From Thermofilales archaeon (GTDB lineage: Archaea > Thermoproteota > Thermoprotei > Thermofilales > Thermofilaceae), in the NCBI GenBank assembly GCA_028275925.1, contig JAPWTS010000006.1, forward strand, positions 1 through 42,815: a DNA stretch of 42,815 nt. Direction: 5' to 3'. The notes under the pieces were generated by a model. The model worked only from the letters and a program-made list of their open reading frames with translations, made no database searches and was not told where the DNA came from. Position numbers and translations under genes: made by a program. Below, one piece after another: positions 25,211 to 32,346 of this stretch (the stretch's first letter is position 1; the number at the start of each line of letters is the position of its first letter).

Positions 25211-26382
25211 CGCGCCCACCTTTTCGCCGCCAGCTCGTCGAGCTGGAACTCTTTAGCCGCGCCCTTCTCGTTCACGACGAGGACCCTGGCGGTGCAGCAT
25301 ATGCAGGGGTCGATGCTACCGAAGATTACTGGAACGTCGGCTATGTGCACGACCCTATCGCCGCGGGACTTGAGCATCGATATTGCTGCTGGCAGGTTAG
25401 CCAGCGTCGGGGTTCTCACCTTGTACCTGTACGGCTTCTCAGAGCCGTCAGATCTCACGTAGTGCAGCAACTCGCCGCGAGGCGCTTCGACTCGAGTGAC
25501 GTTCTCGCCAGGTGGGGGCCTGAAAATGGGGGGTACGCGAGCTCGGATCTCGCCCGAGGGAGCGTGGTCTAGTGCGTAGACTATCATCTCGATGGACTCG
25601 AGGATCTCGCCCACCCTAACCATGGCCCTTCCCCACGCATCGCAGGTGTCGTACACGACGGGGTTGAACGGGACCTCCTCGTGGACCAGATAGGGGTCGT
25701 TGACCCTGATGTCGTAGGCGATACCGGAAGCCCTAGCCACCGGCCCGACTGCGAGCAGCTCCCTCGCTTCGCTCGGGCTCAGGTAGCCGACGCCCACGGT
25801 TCTAGCCCTCACGATCGGGTCCTCCTCCAGGAGCCTCCTGTACTTCACCACCCGCTCCTTCAGCTTCGCGAGCGAGCTCTTGATCTTGTACGCCGTAGCC
25901 GCGTCGATGTCCCTTCTAACCCCGCCGATGACGTTGTAGCCGCTGGTAACCCGCCCTCCCGTGATCTCCTCCATCAGGTCTAGCACCACCTCCCTGTCCC
26001 TGAAGGCCAGCATGAACAACGACTCGAAGCCCACGACGTGGGCCAGCAGGCCGAGCCAGAGGAGGTGGGAGCTCACGCGGGCCAGCTCCTCCACGATCAA
26101 CCTCAGCCAGAGGGCCCTCTGCGGAACCTCGATCCCCGCCAACCCCTCCACGTTGAGCGTGTAGCACGTCGTGTGCGCGACGTTGCAGATCCCGCATATC
26201 CGCTCGGCCAGGAAGAGACCCTGCACGTAGGTCTTGCGCTCCAACGCCTTCTCGATCCCCCTGTGCACGAAGCTCGCGTCGATGTCCGCGTCCACCACGT
26301 GCTCGCCCTCCACCTTGAGCTTGATCAGCGTGGCCTCGGGGTGGATCGGGTGCTGCGGCCCCACCGGGAGGTAGAGCCCCAC
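25207..26382 (-). CDS. [NiFe]-hydrogenase large subunit, group 4 (NuoD/49-kDa homologue with intact Ni site)
   Basis: Catalytic subunit for H2 turnover; 391 residues. The N-terminal motif RICGICNVAH gives Cys63, Cys66 and His70, and the C-terminal motif DPCICCTAR gives Cys360 and Cys363 (with an extra Cys362). These are the L1 and L2 CxxC motifs that bind the NiFe(CN)2CO centre. Complex I NuoD and Fpo/Fqo D subunits have lost these cysteines. DIDASFVHRGIEK and GYNVIGGVRRDID are shared with NuoD and Ech/Mbh large subunits. After Cys363 a tail of 28 residues follows; many hydrogenases have a tail cleaved during maturation, and Arg366 is a possible cut site. GTG 26382 follows a GAGGTGAGGGGGG ribosome-binding site. 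No maturation genes (hyp) are seen in the window. Confidence 0.92.
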   Translation of the reverse strand: MGLYLPVGPQHPIHPEATLIKLKVEGEHVVDADIDASFVHRGIEKALERKTYVQGLFLAERICGICNVAHTTCYTLNVEGLAGIEVPQRALWLRLIVEELARVSSHLLWLGLLAHVVGFESLFMLAFRDREVVLDLMEEITGGRVTSGYNVIGGVRRDIDAATAYKIKSSLAKLKERVVKYRRLLEEDPIVRARTVGVGYLSPSEARELLAVGPVARASGIAYDIRVNDPYLVHEEVPFNPVVYDTCDAWGRAMVRVGEILESIEMIVYALDHAPSGEIRARVPPIFRPPPGENVTRVEAPRGELLHYVRSDGSEKPYRYKVRTPTLANLPAAISMLKSRGDRVVHIADVPVIFGSIDPCICCTARVLVVNEKGAAKEFQLDELAAKRWAR

Positions 26383-26389
26383 GCCCCCC

Positions 26390-26857
26390 TCACCTCAGCG
26401 GTTCAGGGTGCTTCGGCTCGTAGTCCTTCCTCAGCGGGTAAACGCCTTTCGGCCAATCCTCCGGGAGGAAGGCTCTGGCAAGCCGGGGGTTCCCCTCGAA
26501 GACGACGCCCAGCATCTCCCACACTTCGCGCTCGTAGACTTCGGCCCCCGGGTACAGGTCCACTAGGCTCGGTAGGCGGGGGTCGCCCTTTGGCACGGCG
26601 GTTTCGACAGCTACTGAAACGCTCCTACCGACGTGGGCTATCACTTCGATGCTGTCCCCCGCGTCGACGCCCGTCAGGGCCTCGAGAAAGTCCACGCCCA
26701 GCTCCTTCAGCGCTATCAGCGCCGTCTTGAAGTGCTCACGGTCCACGCGCACGAAAACCCTGCGCTTCCTGGCGACCCTAGCGTCCAGGACGGCTCCCCC
26801 CAGCCTCTCCCTCAGCCAGCTGACCACCTCCTCCTCGCTCGGTTCGCGGCCCTTCAA
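26390..26857 (-). CDS. nuoC: Complex I/group 4 hydrogenase subunit NuoC-like (30-kDa)
   Basis: A 155-residue soluble subunit that packs against the large subunit. The C-terminal signature EREVWEMLGVVFEGNP followed by FLPEDWPKGVYPLRKDY is the diagnostic 30-kDa motif (ERE.WE...G, then PLRKD). It is free-standing, not fused to the D subunit. TTG 26857 overlaps the stop of the nuoB-like gene (TTGA). Confidence 0.93.
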   Translation of the reverse strand: MKGREPSEEEVVSWLRERLGGAVLDARVARKRRVFVRVDREHFKTALIALKELGVDFLEALTGVDAGDSIEVIAHVGRSVSVAVETAVPKGDPRLPSLVDLYPGAEVYEREVWEMLGVVFEGNPRLARAFLPEDWPKGVYPLRKDYEPKHPEPLR

Positions 26858-27291
26858 GACCCGCCACCCCTAGCGACCTTCTCGGCGAGGAGCTTTATCG
26901 CGTCGAGCACCGACTCGGGCTTCACGGGGCACCCGGGCACGTACACGTGCACGGGGAGAACCTTGTCCAAACCCTCGTACACGTTGTAGCAGGCGTCGTA
27001 GACGCCGCCGCTCGTGGCGCACGTCCCGACCGCTACGACGAACTTCGGCTCCGGCATCTGCTCGTAAATCCTCAGCAGCCTGTCCCTAACCTGCCGCGTT
27101 ACAGGCCCCGTCACAAGCAGGACGTCAGCGTGGCGCGGGCTGCCCTTGAGGAGTACCCCGAAACGCTCCACGTCGTAGCGGGGGGAAAGGGCGGCTAGCA
27201 CCTCGATGTCGCAAGCGTTGCACGCTCCCGTGTTGATGAAGAGGACCCAAAGGCTCCTGGACCTCGCCCACCTGACGAGCCCGGCGAGCAT
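26854..27291 (-). CDS. [NiFe]-hydrogenase small subunit, group 4 (NuoB homologue with CxxC motif)
   Basis: A 145-residue electron-transfer subunit holding the proximal [4Fe-4S] cluster. Ligands: Cys24 and Cys27 (GACNACDIE), Cys91 (VGTCATSGG) and Cys121 (VPGCPVKPE). The CNxCDIE form is that of Ech/Mbh hydrogenase small subunits. NuoB of complex I has two adjacent Cys instead. Together with the large subunit this supports a working hydrogenase. The ATG start abuts the stop of the nuoA-like gene. Confidence 0.92.
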   Translation of the reverse strand: MLAGLVRWARSRSLWVLFINTGACNACDIEVLAALSPRYDVERFGVLLKGSPRHADVLLVTGPVTRQVRDRLLRIYEQMPEPKFVVAVGTCATSGGVYDACYNVYEGLDKVLPVHVYVPGCPVKPESVLDAIKLLAEKVARGGGS

Positions 27292-27618
27292 TCAGCTCAC
27301 CGACCTCGCGATCGCTAGCACGAGGACCGAGCAGTATGCGAGGACGAGGACGCGAGCGGTAGCGCGCTCCGCAGGCGGCAGGGGGAGGAGCGAGAACGCG
27401 AGAAGCATCGCCGTTACGTCGGTTACGACGAAGAGGCAGATGTACTTGTAGAGCGTAACGCGCACCGGCACCCTTTCCGGCGGCAAGTCCTCGCCGCAAG
27501 CGTAGGGAGCGAGCTTTCCGGCGCCACGCCCGCTCCTCGGAGCGTAGCGCCTGTGGAAGGCGTAAGCGGCGGCAACTGCGCTCATAGTAGCCAACAGCAG
27601 GTACGCTACCTCTTCCAC
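27292..27618 (-). CDS. nuoA: Complex I subunit NuoA-like, first gene of the hydrogenase cluster
   Basis: A 108-residue membrane protein. One transmembrane helix is near the N-terminus (about residues 4-20). A loop with KLAPYACGEDLPP follows, matching the NuoA loop with PYECG/PYESG, then two more helices (about 58-77 and 86-105). NuoA is a complex I subunit that I would not expect beside a NiFe-type large subunit. GTG 27618 is about 25 bases from the TATA-like TAGATAAG, suggesting this is the promoter-proximal gene. Confidence 0.82.
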   Translation of the reverse strand: MEEVAYLLLATMSAVAAAYAFHRRYAPRSGRGAGKLAPYACGEDLPPERVPVRVTLYKYICLFVVTDVTAMLLAFSLLPLPPAERATARVLVLAYCSVLVLAIARSVS

Positions 27619-27638
27619 GGGAGGTTCTTTAGCCCCGC

Positions 27639-27648
27639 CTTATCTAGC
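27639..27648 (-). promoter_or_regulatory. Likely promoter of the hydrogenase cluster
   Basis: On the minus strand GCTAGATAAG is centred about 25 bases before GTG 27618, consistent with a leaderless transcript. It is a weak TATA match. Confidence 0.4.
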
Positions 27649-27657
27649 TTCCGCGGC

Positions 27658-28164
27658 TTAGCCCCCGAGCTCCCTCAACAGCTCCTCGAGCCTCTTCCTG
27701 AGGCTTTCGCGCTTGCCCCGCTCCTCCTCCAGCGCCCTCCTCAGCTTTTCCAGCTCCGCTTCGAGCTCCTTGACCTTCGCCTCGTAAGCGGCTTTAACCT
27801 CGCTCTCCGGCACGAACCGGTCGATCTTCGGTTCGCCGAAAACCAGCCTCTGCCCCTCCTCGTCGTAGGATACGTCCACGGTTATCCTAATGAGATCCCC
27901 CTTCGCGCAGCCCATCTTGTTTACGATGACGTCGTACAGTCTCTTGTTGAACTCCGAAACATCCCGTATTATCACGTCGCGGGGGGCGTAACCCTTGAAG
28001 GCGGCCAGCGCCACGCGCCTCAGCTTGTCCGCGAAGCGCGCCGCGGGGATTATGCCTGTGCGCAGCTCAACCGTCCTCGCCGCTTTTAAGGTGACGCCAG
28101 TGTATATCTGCCTGTACTCCTCCACGCGAGCCTCGTCCCGCGCGATCTCCTCCTCGCTGTTCAC
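27658..28164 (-). CDS. Archaeal protein with C-terminal coiled coil, DUF2258-like
   Basis: A 168-residue protein. Residues about 30-115 (VELRTGIIPAARFADKLRR ... MGCAKGDLIRITVDVSYD) resemble the archaeal DUF2258 family as I remember it; this is a tentative match. Residues about 120-168 are a strong coiled coil (repeated Leu with Glu/Lys/Arg). Function unknown. GTG 28164 is about 27 bases from a TATA box at 28188-28195. The gene lies just upstream of the hydrogenase cluster on the same strand but probably has its own promoter. Confidence 0.65.
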   Translation of the reverse strand: MNSEEEIARDEARVEEYRQIYTGVTLKAARTVELRTGIIPAARFADKLRRVALAAFKGYAPRDVIIRDVSEFNKRLYDVIVNKMGCAKGDLIRITVDVSYDEEGQRLVFGEPKIDRFVPESEVKAAYEAKVKELEAELEKLRRALEEERGKRESLRKRLEELLRELGG

Positions 28165-28185
28165 GTATAAATGATGAGGGGAAAG

Positions 28186-28197
28186 GTTAATAAAGTT
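28186..28197 (-). promoter_or_regulatory. TATA box for the DUF2258-like gene
   Basis: On the minus strand ACTTTATTAACC is centred about 27 bases before GTG 28164. Confidence 0.5.
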
Positions 28198-28213
28198 AGC
28201 CTCCGAGCGCGCG

Positions 28214-29464
28214 CTAAGTTAAGCGCTCTTCGCGCGCTCCCTCGTCCACCGCTACCACCCAAGCTCTCTTCGCACCTGCTTTCAGCGCAGCTTCGGCGAC
28301 AGCCCGCCCTCTATCTTCGCTCACTAACGCGATGAGGGCTCCGCCTAAGCCGGCCCCGCTGATTTTCGCGCCGTAGGCTCCCGCCTCCAGCATCGCGTCC
28401 CTGATCCTCTCGAGCTCGGGCAGGCTGACCTCGTAAAGGTCGCGCAGCAGTTCGTGCTGCCTGTTCATTATCGCGCCGAGGGTCTCGTGGAAGCCGGCTC
28501 CGGGCTCGGCCCCGATCTCCCTCGCCTCGTCGGGCGCCAGCGAACCCTCTCTGATGAGCTTCAGAGCGAGCAGCGTCGTCCGGTGCATGAGGAGGGTGAA
28601 TCGTATCCTGTCCGCGGGCTTCCGGTCGATCTTCGAGAGGTACGGCTCGAGCTCCTCCAGCCCGAGCTCCTCCCACTTAGGCTCCCAGTACTTCCTGCCC
28701 AGCAGGGAGCGGACCCCCTCCGGCAGCTCGCGCATCTCGAGGAGCTGGGCTAACCCCCGCTCGATCTCGGCCTGCCTCACGGGGTGTATCGCGGCCACTC
28801 TGTGCTTGATACCCGAGTCCGCGACCACCAGCTTCACCCTCCCCAGGGGGAGCTCCTCAACCTGGTAGGGTGGGCGCGTGTGCAGCAGTATCGCCCCGCC
28901 GTACGACGAGCCGTACTGGTCTAGCCTGCCGCAAGGGATGCCCATGACGCCGTTCTCCGCCCTAAACGCCAGCTCCGCCAGATCCCTCCTCTCCAGCCCC
29001 AAGCCGTAGTACGAGTCCAGCAGCTTCAGGAAAGCGACCTCCAGCGCCGCGCTGCTCCCGAGACCTCCTCCCGCGGGCACGTCGCTGTCGATCACGACCC
29101 GGAGGCCGCGCTCGAGCTTGTACCCGCGCTCCGAGAGCGCGATCACGCACGCTCGCAGGTAGTCGCCGAACCAGCCTCCCCCCTTCAGGCTAGGCTTCAG
29201 GGGGAACGCGTCTTGGAACTCCCGCCCCTCTCGCTTCATGTTCAAGCTGATGACCTCGAACCTGTCCGGGAGCTCGGCCACGGCGATCGCGTACGTTCGG
29301 AGGTTGACGGCGACCGGGACCACGGGGAGCCCCTTGTAGTCCTGGTGCGTGTTCAGGAAGTCGGCCCTGCCGGGCGCGGACGCGGCCTTTAACGGTCTGC
29401 CGAACTCGGCAGCCACCCCCTTTACGATCTCCTCGGCGCTCCTAGGTGACAGCAGGCCTTTCAC
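28214..29464 (-). CDS. GHMP-family sugar kinase, galactokinase-like
   Basis: A 416-residue kinase. Motif 1, PGRADFLNTHQDYKG, is at residues 31-45. Motif 2, VPAGGGLGSSAALEVAF, is the ATP-binding GHMP loop. Motif 3, KISGAGLGGALIAL, is near the C-terminus. Length and fold match galactokinase, and galE lies divergently next to it. However, the classic sugar-binding GEHTDY is NTHQDY here, so the usual Glu is Thr while His40, Asp42 and Tyr43 remain. The substrate could be galactose or a related sugar. GTG 29464 is about 25 bases from the palindromic TATA element, so it is probably leaderless. Confidence 0.82.
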   Translation of the reverse strand: MKGLLSPRSAEEIVKGVAAEFGRPLKAASAPGRADFLNTHQDYKGLPVVPVAVNLRTYAIAVAELPDRFEVISLNMKREGREFQDAFPLKPSLKGGGWFGDYLRACVIALSERGYKLERGLRVVIDSDVPAGGGLGSSAALEVAFLKLLDSYYGLGLERRDLAELAFRAENGVMGIPCGRLDQYGSSYGGAILLHTRPPYQVEELPLGRVKLVVADSGIKHRVAAIHPVRQAEIERGLAQLLEMRELPEGVRSLLGRKYWEPKWEELGLEELEPYLSKIDRKPADRIRFTLLMHRTTLLALKLIREGSLAPDEAREIGAEPGAGFHETLGAIMNRQHELLRDLYEVSLPELERIRDAMLEAGAYGAKISGAGLGGALIALVSEDRGRAVAEAALKAGAKRAWVVAVDEGAREERLT

Positions 29465-29483
29465 GCGGGTGCGACGGCTAACT

Positions 29484-29493
29484 CATATATATG
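29484..29493. promoter_or_regulatory. Palindromic TATA element shared by galactokinase-like gene and galE
   Basis: CATATATATG is a perfect 10-base palindrome centred at 29488.5. It is 24.5 bases from GTG 29464 (minus) and 25.5 bases from ATG 29514 (plus), the archaeal TATA-to-start distance in both directions. No other AT-rich element lies in this 49-base spacer. Confidence 0.7.
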
Positions 29494-29513
29494 GCTTGAC
29501 CTCGGGCCGCTCG

Positions 29514-30485
29514 ATGCGCGCGCTTGTCACGGGGGGTGCGGGGTTCATCGGGAGCCACTTAGTCGAGGAACTCCTCAGCGAGGGGCTCGAGGTGGTGGTT
29601 ATCGACAACTTCAGCAGCGGGCGGGTGGACAACCTCAGCGGCGTGGCTGGGAACCCGAACCTCAAGGTGGTGAAGGGGGATGTGCGGGACCGCGCGCTTC
29701 TCGAGGAAAACCTCGAGGGGGTCGATACGGTCTTCCACTTCGCCGCTAACCCGGAGGTCCGGGTGGGCGACCCGAGGGAGCATTTCGAGCACGGCATCCT
29801 CGCCACCTTCACGCTTCTTGAGGCGATGAGGAGGAAGGACGTGAAGGAGATAGTTTTCGCTTCGAGCAGCACGGTCTACGGCGAGGCGGAGAAGCTCCCC
29901 ACCCCCGAGGATTACGGGCCGGCGAAACCGATCTCGGTTTACGGGGCGTCAAAACTCGCCTGCGAGGCGCTCATCTCGTCGTACGCGCACACCTACGGCT
30001 TCAAAGGCGTAGCGCTCAGGTACGCGAACGTCGTGGGACCGCGCAACCGCAAGGGGGTGATCTACGACTTCGTCAGGAAGCTGCTGGCGAACCCTAAGCG
30101 CCTCGTCGTGCTCGGGGATGGCACGCAGACGAAGTCCTACATCTGGATTGAGGACGCGATCGAAGCGACGATTACCGCGTGGAGGCGCTCGAAGGGGGGG
30201 TTCGACGCGTTCAACGTGGGCTCCGAGGACGCGATACCCGTTAGGAGGGTCGCCGAAATAGTCATCGAAGAAAGCGGCCTCAGGGGTGTTGAAATCGAGT
30301 TTACAGGCGGCGTGGCGGGGGGTAGGGGGTGGGTGGGAGACGTAAAAGTGATGCACCTTGATATAGGGAAGCTGAAGGCTCTAGGCTGGAGACCTAAGTA
30401 CAGGAGCGAGGAAGCGGTCCGCCTCGCGGCTAGGCACTACTGGAGCCTAGCCGCTAAGGGGCTCATCGAGCCGATGCCCCAGTGA
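29514..30485 (+). CDS. galE: NAD-dependent sugar-nucleotide epimerase, UDP-glucose 4-epimerase-like
   Basis: A 323-residue extended short-chain dehydrogenase. The NAD-binding motif is TGGAGFIGS at residues 6-14, VIDNFSSG follows, and the catalytic SSSTVYGE and YxxxK pair is Tyr143/Lys147 (VYGASK). It likely interconverts UDP-glucose and UDP-galactose in the cytoplasm; other UDP-sugars are possible because archaeal GalE proteins are often promiscuous. The open frame extends upstream to 29349, but that region is the divergent gene; ATG 29514 lies 25.5 bases from the shared TATA. Confidence 0.88.
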   Translation: MRALVTGGAGFIGSHLVEELLSEGLEVVVIDNFSSGRVDNLSGVAGNPNLKVVKGDVRDRALLEENLEGVDTVFHFAANPEVRVGDPREHFEHGILATFTLLEAMRRKDVKEIVFASSSTVYGEAEKLPTPEDYGPAKPISVYGASKLACEALISSYAHTYGFKGVALRYANVVGPRNRKGVIYDFVRKLLANPKRLVVLGDGTQTKSYIWIEDAIEATITAWRRSKGGFDAFNVGSEDAIPVRRVAEIVIEESGLRGVEIEFTGGVAGGRGWVGDVKVMHLDIGKLKALGWRPKYRSEEAVRLAARHYWSLAAKGLIEPMPQ

Positions 30486-30961
30486 GTATGCCGGCCTGGA
30501 GCGTTCACAAGCTGCACGCCGAGAAGTTCCTGAGAGAAAACGGCCTCGAGTGCGCGCACGTCGAGCTCATCGACCGCATAGTCGACGAGCCGAGCTCGGC
30601 CCTCCCCCTAGTCCTCGAGAAAGTCGGCAGAAGCGCGAGGCTCCTAGCTTTGATACTCTCGGACGAGGCGGTGAGACCCGAAGACCCTGTCGCTGTGCAC
30701 GATTGGGGCGCTTGGAGGCGCTCGCGCGCTTCTGTGGACGCTCTGAGGCGGGTAGCCGAGGCTGTGGCCGGCCGCGCAGGCCCCCTACTGGTGGACCTCC
30801 ACCTCTCCCTCGATTACGTGTGGAAGCGCGGCCTCAGCGGCTACTTAGATTGGGCGGAGGAACTGGGCATCGCGCGCGAGGTGAGAGAGTACATCGCCAG
30901 GGAGTTCTCCGAGCCGAGCGCAGCCGGCGGGACTGCGGCTGAGGGCTCTTTCGCCCGATGA
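30482..30961 (+). CDS. Hypothetical protein in operon with galE (159 aa)
   Basis: The GTG start overlaps the galE stop (GTGA); ATG 30488 is the alternative. The protein looks globular and helical, with the segment GPLLVDLHLSLDYVWKRG in the second half and a low-complexity C-terminal tail. Tight coupling to galE suggests a related role, but I do not recognise the family. A 107-base spacer follows in which I see only a weak T-tract (31035-31041). Confidence 0.65.
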   Translation: MSMPAWSVHKLHAEKFLRENGLECAHVELIDRIVDEPSSALPLVLEKVGRSARLLALILSDEAVRPEDPVAVHDWGAWRRSRASVDALRRVAEAVAGRAGPLLVDLHLSLDYVWKRGLSGYLDWAEELGIAREVREYIAREFSEPSAAGGTAAEGSFAR

Positions 30962-31068
30962 GAGACAGCCCGAGCGCGCGAAACGAGGGTTCGAGATCGC
31001 GCCGCGCGAAAAACCGTGCAGCCCGGCGGGAAAGCCTTTTTGGAGGCTCGACTTCCTAACGCGGGAAG

Positions 31069-32346
31069 ATGAGCGATAGAAGCTGGAGGGAGCTGTACGA
31101 GGAGGTTGCGAGGGCTAAAGGCGGAAGGAGGGAGAAGCTCCTCGAGGAGCTGAAGCTCAGGCTTATACGCGAGGTCGCTGGGAGCGAGATCCCTAGGCTT
31201 AAGGAGTGGATTTCCCAGCTTAGCTCCGTTGTAGAGCAGCTTTCGGCCGCCCTCGGAGTGAAGGGCGCGGTCTACCCCAAAGAGCTCAGGTCTTTCATCG
31301 AGGACCCGGAGGCCCACCTCCGGAAGAAGCTCTTCATATACGCCCACGACCTCGCTAGGGGGAGGCTGGGACCCGAGGAGTTCTACGCGAAAGCTTACGC
31401 CGCCGTGAAAACCTCGCTGATGACCAACGGGAGGGCTCTCTACCAGTCGTGGGTCTACGCCGCGCTCGTCCTCCACATGGCGAGGCGCGGCTTCAGGCTC
31501 GTGTACCCTGACGACCTGCACCTGCACTTGGAGCGCTCCGGCCGGCAGCGGACCGGCGCGATACCGCCCAACGCGGTTCTCTCCGACGGCTACAGGGCGC
31601 TGAGCCTCTTCCTCGAGGCCCCCCGCCCCGTCGGGTGGGAGGATAGCGGCGACCTCGCGAGGGTCTGGAAGCTGTACACAGCGCTAAGGCCCGACATGCT
31701 GGCCTACGGGGGCAGGGTCCTCAACATCGTCGTCCGGGATGGGGAGCCTCCGGTGCTGAGGCCGGGCGTCATCGTGGAGTGCAAGGAGCTGGAGGACTGG
31801 TACAAGAGGGCTAGGGAGCTGAAGGGGCCCCTCGCGAGCCCCTTGAGCGCCGAGGAGTGGAGGGAGCGCTGGATCTCGGGGCTGTACGCGGGCCTCGCCG
31901 ACGTGCTGAACATCAAGGTCAGCGAAGTGGCCGCGAAGTTGAAGGAGAGGAGGGGCTTGAGGCTGCGCGACCCGCAGATAGCGATCCTCTACAAGCGCTT
32001 CTACGAGCCGAGGGAGATGGTCCTCGTCTCAAGGGCTCCCGTGCCCGGCGAGGTTAAAAGCCAGCTGGAGCGGGAAGGCATCCGGGTCATCGACGGCGTG
32101 GGCTTCGACATCGAAGCGCTCGCCGCGGTCGCCGACATCTTGGAAGAGGAGGCCGGCATCGAAAGCGGGAGGGTCGACTTCGTCGAGCTGACGCCGCGCG
32201 CTAGGGAGCTTCTGAGGGCTGCTATCCTAGCGGCCAAAGAAAGGGGGTTGGGCGGCGCTCCGCCCGAGATCGTCGAGCGGGCTCTCGAAGCGCTCCTCCA
32301 GCTACTTAGCTCGCGCCAGCAGGCTGAACAGCGCGCTCACGCTTAG
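31069..32346 (+). CDS. Uncharacterised protein with a possible PD-(D/E)xK nuclease motif
   Basis: A 425-residue protein, not assigned to a named family. A candidate restriction-endonuclease-like core is visible: RPDM (Asp209), then a strand GRVLNIVV, then GVIVECKE (Glu237 and Lys239), the PD...ExK spacing, with a possible upstream helix Glu at 183. Residues about 1-65 are charged helices; the C-terminal 120 residues contain an IRVIDGVGFD segment and helices. It could act in DNA repair or defence, but activity is unproven. ATG 31069 follows a weak T-tract. Its 3' end overlaps pheT on the other strand by 45 bases. Confidence 0.7.
   Translation: MSDRSWRELYEEVARAKGGRREKLLEELKLRLIREVAGSEIPRLKEWISQLSSVVEQLSAALGVKGAVYPKELRSFIEDPEAHLRKKLFIYAHDLARGRLGPEEFYAKAYAAVKTSLMTNGRALYQSWVYAALVLHMARRGFRLVYPDDLHLHLERSGRQRTGAIPPNAVLSDGYRALSLFLEAPRPVGWEDSGDLARVWKLYTALRPDMLAYGGRVLNIVVRDGEPPVLRPGVIVECKELEDWYKRARELKGPLASPLSAEEWRERWISGLYAGLADVLNIKVSEVAAKLKERRGLRLRDPQIAILYKRFYEPREMVLVSRAPVPGEVKSQLEREGIRVIDGVGFDIEALAAVADILEEEAGIESGRVDFVELTPRARELLRAAILAAKERGLGGAPPEIVERALEALLQLLSSRQQAEQRAHA

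Noticed and set aside
18308-27618. Ordinary NADH or F420H2 dehydrogenase (complex I/Fpo)
   Set aside because: The large subunit has both CxxC Ni motifs, the small subunit has CxxCDxE, and there are no input-module genes.
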